The notes under the pieces were generated by a model. That model was given only the letters and a program-made list of their open reading frames with translations, searched no databases and was not told where the DNA came from. Positions 33,239-41,071 of a stretch of DNA of 64,000 nucleotides are shown piece by piece (positions within the stretch are counted from its first letter, which is position 1; each line of letters opens with the position of its first letter). Location of the stretch: assembly GCA_022652485.1 (NCBI GenBank), contig JALCRK010000010.1, positions 1 to 64,000 of the forward strand. The letters run 5' to 3'. This stretch comes from Sphingobium sp. (GTDB lineage: Bacteria > Pseudomonadota > Alphaproteobacteria > Sphingomonadales > Sphingomonadaceae). Made by a program: the position numbers and the translations under genes.

Positions 33239-34522
33239 ATGACGGACGCCAGCGATAATAGACCTACCCTCCATGCCCATCTTCCCGAAGGACTGGGCCT
33301 CAAGGAGTTCGTCGTTCTGATGTCCGCGCTGATTGCGATGACGGCCCTTTCAATCGATACGATGCTGCCAGCCCTGCCCGACATCGGGCATTCGCTGGCC
33401 ATTGCCAACGCCAATGACCGCCAGCTTATCATCAGCGTGTTCTTTCTCGGCCTGGCGGGCGGCTCGCTGATCTACGGCCCGCTGTCGGATCATCACGGCC
33501 GCAAGCCGGTGCTGCTCTGGGCGATGGCGCTGTTTCTGGTATCGAACCTGATCTGTACTTTCACCCCCTCCTTCCCTTTGATGCTGGCAGGGCGGTTCAT
33601 GGCGGGGTTTTTCGCCGCGGCGTGCCGGGTCATCGTCGTCAGCATTGTGCGCGATTGCTATCAGGGCGATATGATGGCGCGGATCATGTCGCTCATCATG
33701 TTCATCTTCATGATGGTGCCGATGGCCGCGCCCTCCCTGGGCGCCATCATTCTGCTGTTCGCGCACTGGCGCTGGATCTTCGGAATACTGGCCCTGCTCG
33801 TCGGCGCGCTGATGTCGTGGATTGTGATGCGGATGCCCGAAACGCTCGACCCGGCACATCATCTGCGGGTACATCCGCGCCAGCTCGCCGAGACATTCCT
33901 CGGCATCGTCACCACCCGAAGTTCGATCGGCTATATGCTGGCGAGCGGTGTGATGATGGGCGGGCTGGTCGGCTTTATCGTTTCGGTCCAGCAGATCTTC
34001 TTCGATGTCTTCGGCCAGCCGCACCTGCTGCCGATGGGGTTTGCGCTGATCACGATGTGGATGGCGGCGGGAAATCTGCTGAACGGGCGGCTGGTGCAGC
34101 GGTTCGGCGCCCGGCGCATGAGCCAGGGCGCAGTGATCGGCGTGATCCTGCTCTCGCTCAGCCATTATGCGCTGGCGCGCGCGGAGCTGGAGACGATCTG
34201 GGTATTCATCCTCCTTCAAGGGATGACGACCCTGTGCTTTTCCTTTGCCGGGGTCAATTTCAGCTCCATCGCGATGGAGCCGTTCGCGCGCGGGGCGGGC
34301 TTCGCGTCGTCGCTTCAGGCCGCACTGACGACGCTGGTTTCGGCGCTGCTCGGCAGTATGGTGGGCGCGGCGTTCGATGGCACCACGATCCCGATCGCGG
34401 TCGGTTTTTTCTCGTTCGGCGCGGGCGCGCTGGTCATCATCCTGTGGGCGGAACGGGGCAGGCTCTTCACGCGGCCCGGCCACGGGCATCTGCGCGAGGG
34501 AACGCAGGCCACTCCGCGCTAG
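33239..34522 (+). CDS. Bcr/CflA-type major facilitator drug/proton antiporter
   Basis: The 427-residue transporter has 12 predicted membrane helices and the DHA1 motif A GPLSDHHGRKPVLLWAMALF between helices 2 and 3. It resembles the Bcr/CflA multidrug or sulfonamide-bicyclomycin exporter branch (SIDTMLPALPDIGHSLA after helix 1). I use ATG 33239 (MTDASDNRPTL), since the upstream extension would run across the Fur box and lacks matching features. It diverges from feoAB. Iron control of this exporter through the shared Fur box is possible but unproven. The substrate is unknown. Confidence 0.9.
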   Translation: MTDASDNRPTLHAHLPEGLGLKEFVVLMSALIAMTALSIDTMLPALPDIGHSLAIANANDRQLIISVFFLGLAGGSLIYGPLSDHHGRKPVLLWAMALFLVSNLICTFTPSFPLMLAGRFMAGFFAAACRVIVVSIVRDCYQGDMMARIMSLIMFIFMMVPMAAPSLGAIILLFAHWRWIFGILALLVGALMSWIVMRMPETLDPAHHLRVHPRQLAETFLGIVTTRSSIGYMLASGVMMGGLVGFIVSVQQIFFDVFGQPHLLPMGFALITMWMAAGNLLNGRLVQRFGARRMSQGAVIGVILLSLSHYALARAELETIWVFILLQGMTTLCFSFAGVNFSSIAMEPFARGAGFASSLQAALTTLVSALLGSMVGAAFDGTTIPIAVGFFSFGAGALVIILWAERGRLFTRPGHGHLREGTQATPR

Positions 34523-34690
34523 GCACCGCTTTTATCCCGTTGGGTTGTTACAAAGCAGGACGGTGTCGGCAGCAATTCCGCTTGAAGCGGATGCGTTCCC
34601 TCCATTATGGATTGGGACCAGCTCGCCACAGGCAAAGGCGGGCGCGCTGCGGCCAGGCGTTGCAGGCCTGCCCAAAGGAACAATCGCCCG

Positions 34691-36046
34691 ATGGAAAAAT
34701 TTCTCTTCGCCAAACTGGAAATGTGGGTGGTGGTTCTGCTGGCGCTGCTCGGCGTCGTCGGCACGGTGGGTTTCGGCGCTCTGGTGCTGGATTCGGAGCG
34801 CGGACAAAGGCATTATGGCCTGGCATCGGACATTGCCCACAATATCGCCCAGGTTCCCGATACGGCGAAGAAATTGCTGAAGCCCAACCGGGACCTGATG
34901 GCCTATTCCAACGCGCCCTTCCGGGGGAAGCCCACGGGATGGAGCTTTCCTTCCGGGCCGATGAGGGCGCCGGATGGCTATCTGCTGCTCAGCCGCTACG
35001 ATGGGAACGCGCATCGCCACGCGATCGAGCTGGTGTCGATGCCGGACATGAAGGTGCGCCACCGCTGGACGCTGGAAACCGCCGCGCTGCTGAAGGGCGT
35101 GACCCATATTTCGCCCTTCTCCGACTCCGACAACTGGACGGCGAGCCGTTTCCGCCAGATCCACCCGATCCCGGTCGAGGACGGCGGGCTGATCGTCAAG
35201 GACCATTATTCGCCGCTGACGCGGGTCGATGCCTGCGGCAAGGCGCTGTGGACGATCCAGTCCCAGATTTTCCACCACTCGACCGAGGCGGCGGCGGACG
35301 GCACGCTCTGGATCCCCGGCCTCGCCGAGCGGCACAGCCTGGAGCGAATAAAGGACAGCTTCCGCGAGGATATGCTGACCCAGGTGAGCCCGGACGGCAG
35401 GATCCTGCGCAATATTTCCGTCCCGCAGATCCTGCTGCGCCACGGATATCAGAACTGGCTGTTCGCCAACGACATGTACAATGACGACCCGACCCATCTC
35501 AACGACATACAGCCGGTGCTGGCCGACGGCCCCTACTGGAAGAAGGGGGATTTGTTCGTCTCGCTGCGCAACATATCGTCGATCATGCTCTATCGCCCCT
35601 CGACCGACCAGATCGTGTGGATGAAGCGCGGGCCGTGGCTATCCCAGCACGATGTCGACATTCTCGACGATCACCGCATCAGCGTTTATGACAACAATGT
35701 CCAGGACAGGGGCGGGGGGCTGTTTTTCGATGGCTCCTCCCAGATCATGATCTATGATTTCGCCACCGGCGCGGTGACCCAGCCGCTGAAGCGGGCGATG
35801 GACGCGGCGAGGATACGCACCGCCACGGCCGGGCTCTATACCGCGCTGCCGGGCGGAGCCTCGCTGATCGAGGATGTGACCGGCGCGCGGATGCTGATCG
35901 TCGATGCGGGCGGCAAGCTCGTTGCCGAATATGTCAACCGCGCGGAAGACGGCGAAATCTATCATTTAGGATGGACTCGCTATATGGATCGCGCGCGGGG
36001 CGACGCGATGTTGCGCGCGGTAGGAAAGGCAAAATGCAATGCGTGA
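34691..36046 (+). CDS. Membrane-anchored arylsulfotransferase-like protein
   Basis: The 451-residue protein begins MEKFLFAKLEMWVVVLLALL, an uncleaved N-terminal membrane anchor. A long soluble domain with beta-propeller-like strands follows. The segments QIHPIPVEDGGLIVKDHYSP, TQVSPDGRILRNISVPQILL and SQHDVDILDDHRISVYDNNV resemble the bacterial arylsulfate sulfotransferase (ASST) fold. The His in SQHD could be a catalytic position, but I cannot confirm a full active site, so a non-enzymatic relative is possible. ATG 34691 has AAAGGA about 12 bases upstream. It overlaps the next small gene by 8 bases, which suggests that the two products act together. Confidence 0.78.
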   Translation: MEKFLFAKLEMWVVVLLALLGVVGTVGFGALVLDSERGQRHYGLASDIAHNIAQVPDTAKKLLKPNRDLMAYSNAPFRGKPTGWSFPSGPMRAPDGYLLLSRYDGNAHRHAIELVSMPDMKVRHRWTLETAALLKGVTHISPFSDSDNWTASRFRQIHPIPVEDGGLIVKDHYSPLTRVDACGKALWTIQSQIFHHSTEAAADGTLWIPGLAERHSLERIKDSFREDMLTQVSPDGRILRNISVPQILLRHGYQNWLFANDMYNDDPTHLNDIQPVLADGPYWKKGDLFVSLRNISSIMLYRPSTDQIVWMKRGPWLSQHDVDILDDHRISVYDNNVQDRGGGLFFDGSSQIMIYDFATGAVTQPLKRAMDAARIRTATAGLYTALPGGASLIEDVTGARMLIVDAGGKLVAEYVNRAEDGEIYHLGWTRYMDRARGDAMLRAVGKAKCNA

Positions 36047-36260
36047 TTACGGCAAGGTTTCGGTTCTGGCGCTGGCGCTGCTCACTCTTCTGATGCCCGG
36101 TTCCGCGCTGGCCTATATCGGGCCGGGCGTAGGCGCGGGGGCAATCGGTGCGGTGCTGGGGGTGATCGGCTCGATCCTCGTCGGCCTGTTCGCGGTGATC
36201 TGGTATCCGTTCAAGCGCCTGATGAAGAAGCGCCGCCAGTCGAAATCCGAAGACGAATAA
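36039..36260 (+). CDS. Small membrane protein with YIGPG motif
   Basis: The 73-residue protein has an N-terminal signal or first helix (MRDYGKVSVLALALLTLLMP). The motif AYIGPGVGAGAIGAVLGVIG continues into a second hydrophobic helix with WYPFKRLMKKRRQSKSEDE at the cytoplasmic end. Glycine-rich YIGPG small proteins are familiar to me next to ASST-like or exopolysaccharide genes, but none has a firm function. It overlaps the upstream ASST-like gene by 8 bases. Convergent with the permease gene. Confidence 0.78.
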   Translation: MRDYGKVSVLALALLTLLMPGSALAYIGPGVGAGAIGAVLGVIGSILVGLFAVIWYPFKRLMKKRRQSKSEDE

Positions 36261-36315
36261 CAGGCGATACAAGGCAGGGCGGATAGGCTGTGCGCCTACC
36301 CGCCCGTGCGGATTG

Positions 36316-37926
36316 TCAGGCGTCCTTGCCGCCGGGGGTGTGCGCGCCGGGCAGCGGCGGCACCGGAACCGGCGGCGTATCGCTGTCTTCCTCATGCGTC
36401 TCGATCAGGCCCCGGCCGACATGGCTCATGCGATAGCCATAAGCGAAATAGCACAAGAGGCCGATGCCGCCCCAGATCGGCAGCACCATCTGGGCTTCGG
36501 TAGGCAGGTTGAGGAACAGGAACACGCATCCTCCCGCCGCGACGGGAGCCGTCACCCAGACCAGCGGTGTCCGGAACGGGCGATGGCGGCCCGGATCGCG
36601 CACGCGCAAGATCATCACCGCGACCGCGACCATGAAAAACGCGAACAATGTGCCGGAGTTGGAGATGTCCGCGAGCTGCCCGACAGGGAGCAGCGCGGCG
36701 GCGATGGCGACGAAAACGCCCGTCACTATCGTCACCACATGCGGCGTTTTCCACTTGGGATGCACGCTGGCGAGCTTTTCGGGCAGCAGGCCGTCGCGCG
36801 CCATCACGAAGAAGATGCGGGTCTGGCCGAACATCATCATCAGGATGACAGAGGGAAGCGCGAGGTTGGCGGCGAGGCCGATCATGTCTCCCGCCCAGGT
36901 ATAGTTGATCGAGCGCAGCACATGCGCCAGCGCCTCGTTGGAGCAGACGAGCGGCTCGTTCCCCGCCGCGGCGAGGGCGGCGCACTGATGCGCGAACTCC
37001 GCGGTGCCAGGCTGCACGCCGATGGCGGTCGGCTGCGCGCCGATCGCGCCGATCGCGCCTGCCGCCACCAGCAGATAGAATACGGTGCAGATCGCGAGCG
37101 AGCCGATGAGACCGATCGGCACGTTGCGCTGCGGGTTCTTGGTTTCCTCGGCGGCGGTCGAGACCGCGTCGAAGCCGACATAGGCGAAGAAGATCGAGGC
37201 CGCCGCGCCGACGATGCCCATGCCGCTCGATCCCGACGGGCCGAACCAGCCATTGGGTGCGAACGGCGCAAAATGCTCGCCCTTGATCGCGGGGAGGGTG
37301 AGCACGATGAACATGGTGAGCGCCGTCACCTTGATCGCCACCAGCGCGGCGTTGAAATTGGCGCTCTCCTTGGTGCCGATCATCAGCAGCGCGGTCACCG
37401 CCAGCGCCACGACGATGGCGGGCACGTTGATGACGCCGTGGCTGAAATCCGCGACCGGGAGTAACCCGTTCATCGACCATGCCGGCCCTGCCTGTAGCAG
37501 CGCTGGTAGCTCGAACCCTGTCCAGCTTTTCAACAGCCCCATGAAATAGCCCGACCAGCCCACGGACACCGCGCTCGCTGCCACCGCATATTCTAGGATC
37601 AGCGCCCAGCCGACCATCCATGCGAGCAGCTCGCCCATCACTGCGTAGCTGTATGTATAGGCGGAGCCCGATACCGGCACCATCGAGGCGATCTCGGAAT
37701 AGCAGAGCGCCGCGACCGCGCAGACGAAGCCCGCGATCATGAAGCTCCACATCATGCCCGGTCCGGCCTTCTGGGCGGCGGCGGCGGTGAGGACGAAAAT
37801 GCCGGTACCGATGATGGCGCCGACGCCGAGCAACGTCAGCTGCACCGGCCCCAGCGAGCGATGCAGCGATTTCTTCTCCGCCGTCGCCAATATGGCGTTC
37901 AGCGGTTTGATGCGATCCAGGATCAT
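36316..37926 (-). CDS. Amino acid permease (APC family, CAT-like)
   Basis: The 536-residue protein has about 12-14 hydrophobic segments and the APC signature near the N-terminus, LTLLGVGAIIGTGIFVLTAA, with FVGFDAVSTAAEETKNPQRN-like sequence (FAYVGFDAVSTAAEETKNPQ) in the middle. It resembles cationic amino-acid transporters of the YhdG/CAT group. The chosen ATG (37924-37926, complement) has AAGGGA upstream and starts MILDRIKPLNAILATAEKKS. It stands alone. The substrate is not determinable from sequence. Confidence 0.92.
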   Translation of the reverse strand: MILDRIKPLNAILATAEKKSLHRSLGPVQLTLLGVGAIIGTGIFVLTAAAAQKAGPGMMWSFMIAGFVCAVAALCYSEIASMVPVSGSAYTYSYAVMGELLAWMVGWALILEYAVAASAVSVGWSGYFMGLLKSWTGFELPALLQAGPAWSMNGLLPVADFSHGVINVPAIVVALAVTALLMIGTKESANFNAALVAIKVTALTMFIVLTLPAIKGEHFAPFAPNGWFGPSGSSGMGIVGAAASIFFAYVGFDAVSTAAEETKNPQRNVPIGLIGSLAICTVFYLLVAAGAIGAIGAQPTAIGVQPGTAEFAHQCAALAAAGNEPLVCSNEALAHVLRSINYTWAGDMIGLAANLALPSVILMMMFGQTRIFFVMARDGLLPEKLASVHPKWKTPHVVTIVTGVFVAIAAALLPVGQLADISNSGTLFAFFMVAVAVMILRVRDPGRHRPFRTPLVWVTAPVAAGGCVFLFLNLPTEAQMVLPIWGGIGLLCYFAYGYRMSHVGRGLIETHEEDSDTPPVPVPPLPGAHTPGGKDA

Positions 37927-38138
37927 GAAGTGTTCCCTTGTCAGGCGGCGCATCCGGATAGGTGCGCTTCTCATGGGCGTGGGAGACTATCGGCTAAAAC
38001 AGATCGCGCAAGTCTGTCGCTCCACCGCAGATCGAATTTACAATCTTGCGGAACCTATTGTCTATTAAAAAAGTTGATATATAGAGGTCGAACCGGAGAG
38101 GGGGCTTCTCTGGCGTCGCGCAGTATAAGGAAACCGGC

Positions 38139-38336
38139 ATGATTCATAATATTGCCAAGATTTCGCGGGAAAATGCGTCGCCCTGGCCCTCGGCGATGGT
38201 CGCGCGTGATATCTGGGAGCGCCCCCATCCGATTCGGAAATCCGGCCTTGGCCTGTGGCGCGGGGTTGCCATCGGTCTGCCGATCAGCATCGGCATATGG
38301 GGTGGCCTTGTGCTGGTCCTCGCCAAGCTGATCTAA
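38139..38336 (+). CDS. Small single-helix membrane protein
   Basis: The 65-residue protein from ATG 38139 has AAGGA nine bases upstream. It has a polar N-terminal half (MIHNIAKISRENASPWPSAM) and one C-terminal membrane helix (AIGLPISIGIWGGLVLVLAK). I recognise no family. The 200-base region upstream is A/T-rich and could hold its promoter. Codon use fits the surrounding genes, so I consider it real but unproven. Confidence 0.6.
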   Translation: MIHNIAKISRENASPWPSAMVARDIWERPHPIRKSGLGLWRGVAIGLPISIGIWGGLVLVLAKLI

Positions 38337-38352
38337 CGGATAGGCATACCGG

Positions 38353-38727
38353 TTACGCCAGCATCGGCCCCAGCGGCCTGCCCGCAAAGACATGCACATG
38401 GAGGTGCGGCACCTCCTGATGCGCATCCTTGCCGATATTGGCGAGCAGGCGATAGCCCGGCTCGACATGGCCCGCCGCTCGCGCGACCATGCCCACCGCG
38501 CGCACGAATCCGGCGATCTCCTCGGCGGGGGCGGTGGCGGAAAAGTCGTCCCAGCTCACATAGCGGCCCTTGGGAATGACGAGGATATGGGTGGGCGCCT
38601 GCGGGTTGATGTCGTGGAAGGCGAGCGCCCATTCGTCCTCGAACACCTTGCCGCACGGGATCTCGCCCCGCAGGATTTTCGCGAAGATGTTTTCGTCGTC
38701 ATAGGGGAGGGTTGGGTCGATGGGCAT
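38353..38727 (-). CDS. HIT-family (HINT-type) purine nucleoside phosphoramidase
   Basis: HINT proteins hydrolyse nucleoside phosphoramidates and related AMP adducts. The 124-residue protein from the ATG at 38725-38727 (complement) has the N-terminal YDDENIFAKILRGEIPCGKV and the triad motif HLHVHVFAGRPLGPML (HxHxH). It is downstream of hisE on the same strand, with a long hairpin repeat (38745-38819) between them. Small hinT genes often neighbour hisE in alphaproteobacteria. Confidence 0.93.
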   Translation of the reverse strand: MPIDPTLPYDDENIFAKILRGEIPCGKVFEDEWALAFHDINPQAPTHILVIPKGRYVSWDDFSATAPAEEIAGFVRAVGMVARAAGHVEPGYRLLANIGKDAHQEVPHLHVHVFAGRPLGPMLA

Positions 38728-38744
38728 TTTTGTCTCCTTCTCGG

Positions 38745-38819
38745 CACCGGCCCGCTCCCCCACCCGACCACCCAGTCAGGATAATGTCTTGGGTGGTCGG
38801 GTGGGGGAGCGGGCCGGTG
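38745..38819. repeat. Composite long-hairpin repeat, copy 2 (perfect 30-bp arms)
   Basis: Bases 38745-38774 pair perfectly with 38790-38819 around a 15-base loop (GTCAGGATAATGTCT). It lies between the hisE stop and the HIT gene start. No small flanking hairpin is evident in this copy. Confidence 0.92.
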
Positions 38820-38823
38820 CGGG

Positions 38824-39144
38824 TCAACTTTCGGATCGCGCAGCCTTCTCGGCGATGCCGGACAGTCCCTCGCGCCGGTCCAGCTCCGCGCGGATGTCAT
38901 CGAGCGAGAGGCCCATGTCCGCGAGCAGCACGGCGAGATGGAAGAGCAGGTCCGCGCCTTCCTTCACCACCTCGGCCTTGTCGTCCGCCATTGCGGCGAT
39001 CACGGTTTCCACCGCCTCCTCGCCCAGCTTCTGCGCGATTTTGGCGCGGCCCTTCGCCGTCAATTTCGCGACATAGCTGGTGTCCGGGTCGGCCGAGCGA
39101 CGGGCGCGGATGGTCTGTTCGAGGCGGTCGAGGCTGTCAGTCAT
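38824..39144 (-). CDS. hisE: Phosphoribosyl-ATP pyrophosphatase
   Basis: HisE removes pyrophosphate from phosphoribosyl-ATP in histidine synthesis. The 106-residue all-helical protein has the MazG-like motif QKLGEEAVETVIAAMADDKA and EGADLLFHLAVLLADMGLSL. It begins MTDSLDRLEQTIRARRSADP. It is flanked on both sides by copies of the composite hairpin repeat. hisG and hisD are 22 kb away, so the pathway genes are dispersed. Confidence 0.95.
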   Translation of the reverse strand: MTDSLDRLEQTIRARRSADPDTSYVAKLTAKGRAKIAQKLGEEAVETVIAAMADDKAEVVKEGADLLFHLAVLLADMGLSLDDIRAELDRREGLSGIAEKAARSES

Positions 39145-39165
39145 CAGGGGTCTCAGTTATCGGTT

Positions 39166-39234
39166 CCGGCCCTCTCCCCATCCCAACCACCCGACAGGGT
39201 ATCCTATGGGAGGTCGGGAGGGGGAGAGGGCTGG
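39166..39234. repeat. Composite long-hairpin repeat, copy 3
   Basis: The arms 39166-39192 and 39208-39234 pair with a few mismatches. The loop core ACAGGGTATCCTAT is in the reverse orientation to copies 1 and 4. It lies between the divergent hisE and secreted-protein genes. Confidence 0.88.
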
Positions 39235-39294
39235 TGCGGTACTCAAAATCTTGCGTTCCGTTTGGCCTGCTTCACCCTGCCGCGTCAATGGGCT

Positions 39295-39960
39295 ATGCTT
39301 GAGGATATGGTGTCGTCCCTATCGAAATTGCTGGCCCTGCTTTGCGTGCTGCTTCCAGCCGCCGCGCAGGCCGAGGGCGTGCCGCCCGCCCTGTATCGCG
39401 CCGCGCAGGGGCCGGAGCTTGCCGCGCAGATCGAGATCCGCGCGGACGGGCACTTCGACTATGCGCTCGCTTATGGCGCGCTTGATGAGCACGCGGAAGG
39501 CCTGTGGACCAAAACCGACACGGGCATTGCCCTCACCACCCAGCCCAAACCCAAGCCGCCGGAATTCCGGCTCGATCATCAGGGGCGCGCGGGGGATGCG
39601 CCGTTCGCGCTGCTGGTCCGATGGCCCGACGGGCGCGGCATCGCCGGGGTCGATTTCCGGCTCGGGCTGGCGGACGGCTCCGAGATTACCGGCTATACGC
39701 AGGATTATGGCTGGAGGTTGGGCGATCCGGAAAAGGGCAAGCCGGTATGGATCGAGCTGGCGGAACCGATGCACGGTTTTACCTCGCCGCGCTTCCCGAT
39801 TGCGGCGGAAACGCACAGCATGACCGTGACGCTGGTGCCCAACGACATGGGCGTGGCGGCATTCGACGGCACCCTGTTCGAGTCTGGCGGCGAGGGCGCC
39901 TATCTCCTGCATCACCCGAGGGGCGACATCCGCTTCCGTGCTATAAGCCCTCGTTCTTGA
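39295..39960 (+). CDS. Secreted hypothetical protein
   Basis: The 221-residue protein has a signal peptide (SSLSKLLALLCVLLPAAAQA) ending near residue 24-26. The mature part is beta-rich with repeated acidic and glycine turns (EIRADGHFDYALAYGALDEH, VDFRLGLADGSEITGYTQDY). I recognise no family. ATG 39295 and ATG 39307 are both possible starts; neither has an ideal ribosome-binding site. It lies just after copy 3 of the composite repeat, so its promoter region is compressed between the repeat and the start. Confidence 0.75.
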   Translation: MLEDMVSSLSKLLALLCVLLPAAAQAEGVPPALYRAAQGPELAAQIEIRADGHFDYALAYGALDEHAEGLWTKTDTGIALTTQPKPKPPEFRLDHQGRAGDAPFALLVRWPDGRGIAGVDFRLGLADGSEITGYTQDYGWRLGDPEKGKPVWIELAEPMHGFTSPRFPIAAETHSMTVTLVPNDMGVAAFDGTLFESGGEGAYLLHHPRGDIRFRAISPRS

Positions 39961-40016
39961 CGCAGCAGGCGGACAGCGCAACTGTGCCGCGCGATGGCTG
40001 GAATCGGGGCGAGCTT

Positions 40017-40070
40017 ATGATCGGCATCAAATTATCGCGCGTCCCGCTCCGCTATGGCCGGATCGGATGA
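40017..40070 (+). CDS. Possible 17-aa leader ORF coupled to the transporter operon
   Basis: ATG 40017 opens MIGIKLSRVPLRYGRIG and stops at 40068-40070, overlapping the first ATG of the adaptor gene (40067) as ATGA. A GGCGAG element precedes it. Such short coupled ORFs can deliver ribosomes to the next gene. It could also be chance. Confidence 0.3.
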   Translation: MIGIKLSRVPLRYGRIG

Positions 40071-41071
40071 TGATGCGCCGTTCCCTTCTGCGTTGGGCCG
40101 TGCCGGTGGTTTTGCTGGCGGTGGGCCTAGGTGTGTGGCTGCTGCTCGGCGGCCGCCCGGCTATGGTTCAGACCGCGGCGGTCGAGCGCGGCCCGGCGGC
40201 GGAACTGGTCTATGCGACGGGATATGTCGAGGCCGAGCATCCGGTCTCCGTCTCCACCCGCGTCACCGCCCCGGTGCGCGAGGTGCTGGTGCAGGAGGGG
40301 GACAGGGTCGCGCGGGGGCAGGCGCTGATCGTGCAGGACAATGCCGAGCAACTGGGGCTATTGGCGCAGGCCAGCGCGCAGGCGCAGGGCGCAACGCTCG
40401 CCGAGCAGCGCGTGCTCGCGCTTTATGCGCAGGGCTGGGCGACGAAGAAGGCGCGCGACGAGGCGGTCTATGCCGCGCAGGCGGCGCGGGCGTCCGCCGG
40501 AGCCTTGCGCGCCCGGCTCGATCAGATGACGGTGCGCGCCGGGATTTCCGGCGTGGTGTTGAAGCGCGATGTCGAGCCGGGGGATCTGGTGACGCCGGGC
40601 AAGCTGCTGCTTCAGCTCGGTGATCCGGCGAGCGCGCGGGTGACGGCGACGGTCGATGAACGCGACATTCCGCGCGTCCGGCGCGGGCAGAGCGCGTTGA
40701 TGTCGAGCGATGGCCTCCCCGGCAAGGTGGTGCGCGGGCATGTGAGCGAGATCACGCCCGGCGGCGACCCCAGCCAGCGCGCCTTTCGCGTCCGCATCGG
40801 CTTCGACAAGCCGGAGAGCCTGCCCTTCGGCCTGACGCTGGAGGTCAACATCGTGACGCGCGCGCATGAAAACGCGCTGCTGGTGCCTTCGGGCGCTGTC
40901 GCGGATGGCAAGGTCTGGGTGGTCGAGGACGGCAGGGCAACAAGCCGCGCGGTCCGCACCGGGGTTGCGGGTACGGACAGGACGGAGGTGCTTTCCGGGC
41001 TGGCCCAAGGTGACCGGGTGATCGTCAACCCGCCCAAGGAGCTGGAGGAAGGCCAAAGGGTCCGGTCATGA
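40067..41071 (+). CDS. Periplasmic adaptor (HlyD/MacA-like) of an efflux ABC transporter
   Basis: The 334-residue membrane-fusion protein has one N-terminal anchor (RWAVPVVLLAVGLGVWLLLG), a barrel-sandwich lipoyl half-motif (STRVTAPVREVLVQEGDRVA), a short helical hairpin and the second lipoyl half (RAGISGVVLKRDVEPGDLVT). A beta-barrel with LPFGLTLEVNIVTRAHENAL completes it. It overlaps the permease gene by four bases. With the permease and ATPase it forms a MacAB-like, tripartite exporter unit. Three consecutive ATGs (40067, 40070, 40073) make the exact start uncertain. The substrate is unknown. Confidence 0.93.
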   Translation: MMMRRSLLRWAVPVVLLAVGLGVWLLLGGRPAMVQTAAVERGPAAELVYATGYVEAEHPVSVSTRVTAPVREVLVQEGDRVARGQALIVQDNAEQLGLLAQASAQAQGATLAEQRVLALYAQGWATKKARDEAVYAAQAARASAGALRARLDQMTVRAGISGVVLKRDVEPGDLVTPGKLLLQLGDPASARVTATVDERDIPRVRRGQSALMSSDGLPGKVVRGHVSEITPGGDPSQRAFRVRIGFDKPESLPFGLTLEVNIVTRAHENALLVPSGAVADGKVWVVEDGRATSRAVRTGVAGTDRTEVLSGLAQGDRVIVNPPKELEEGQRVRS

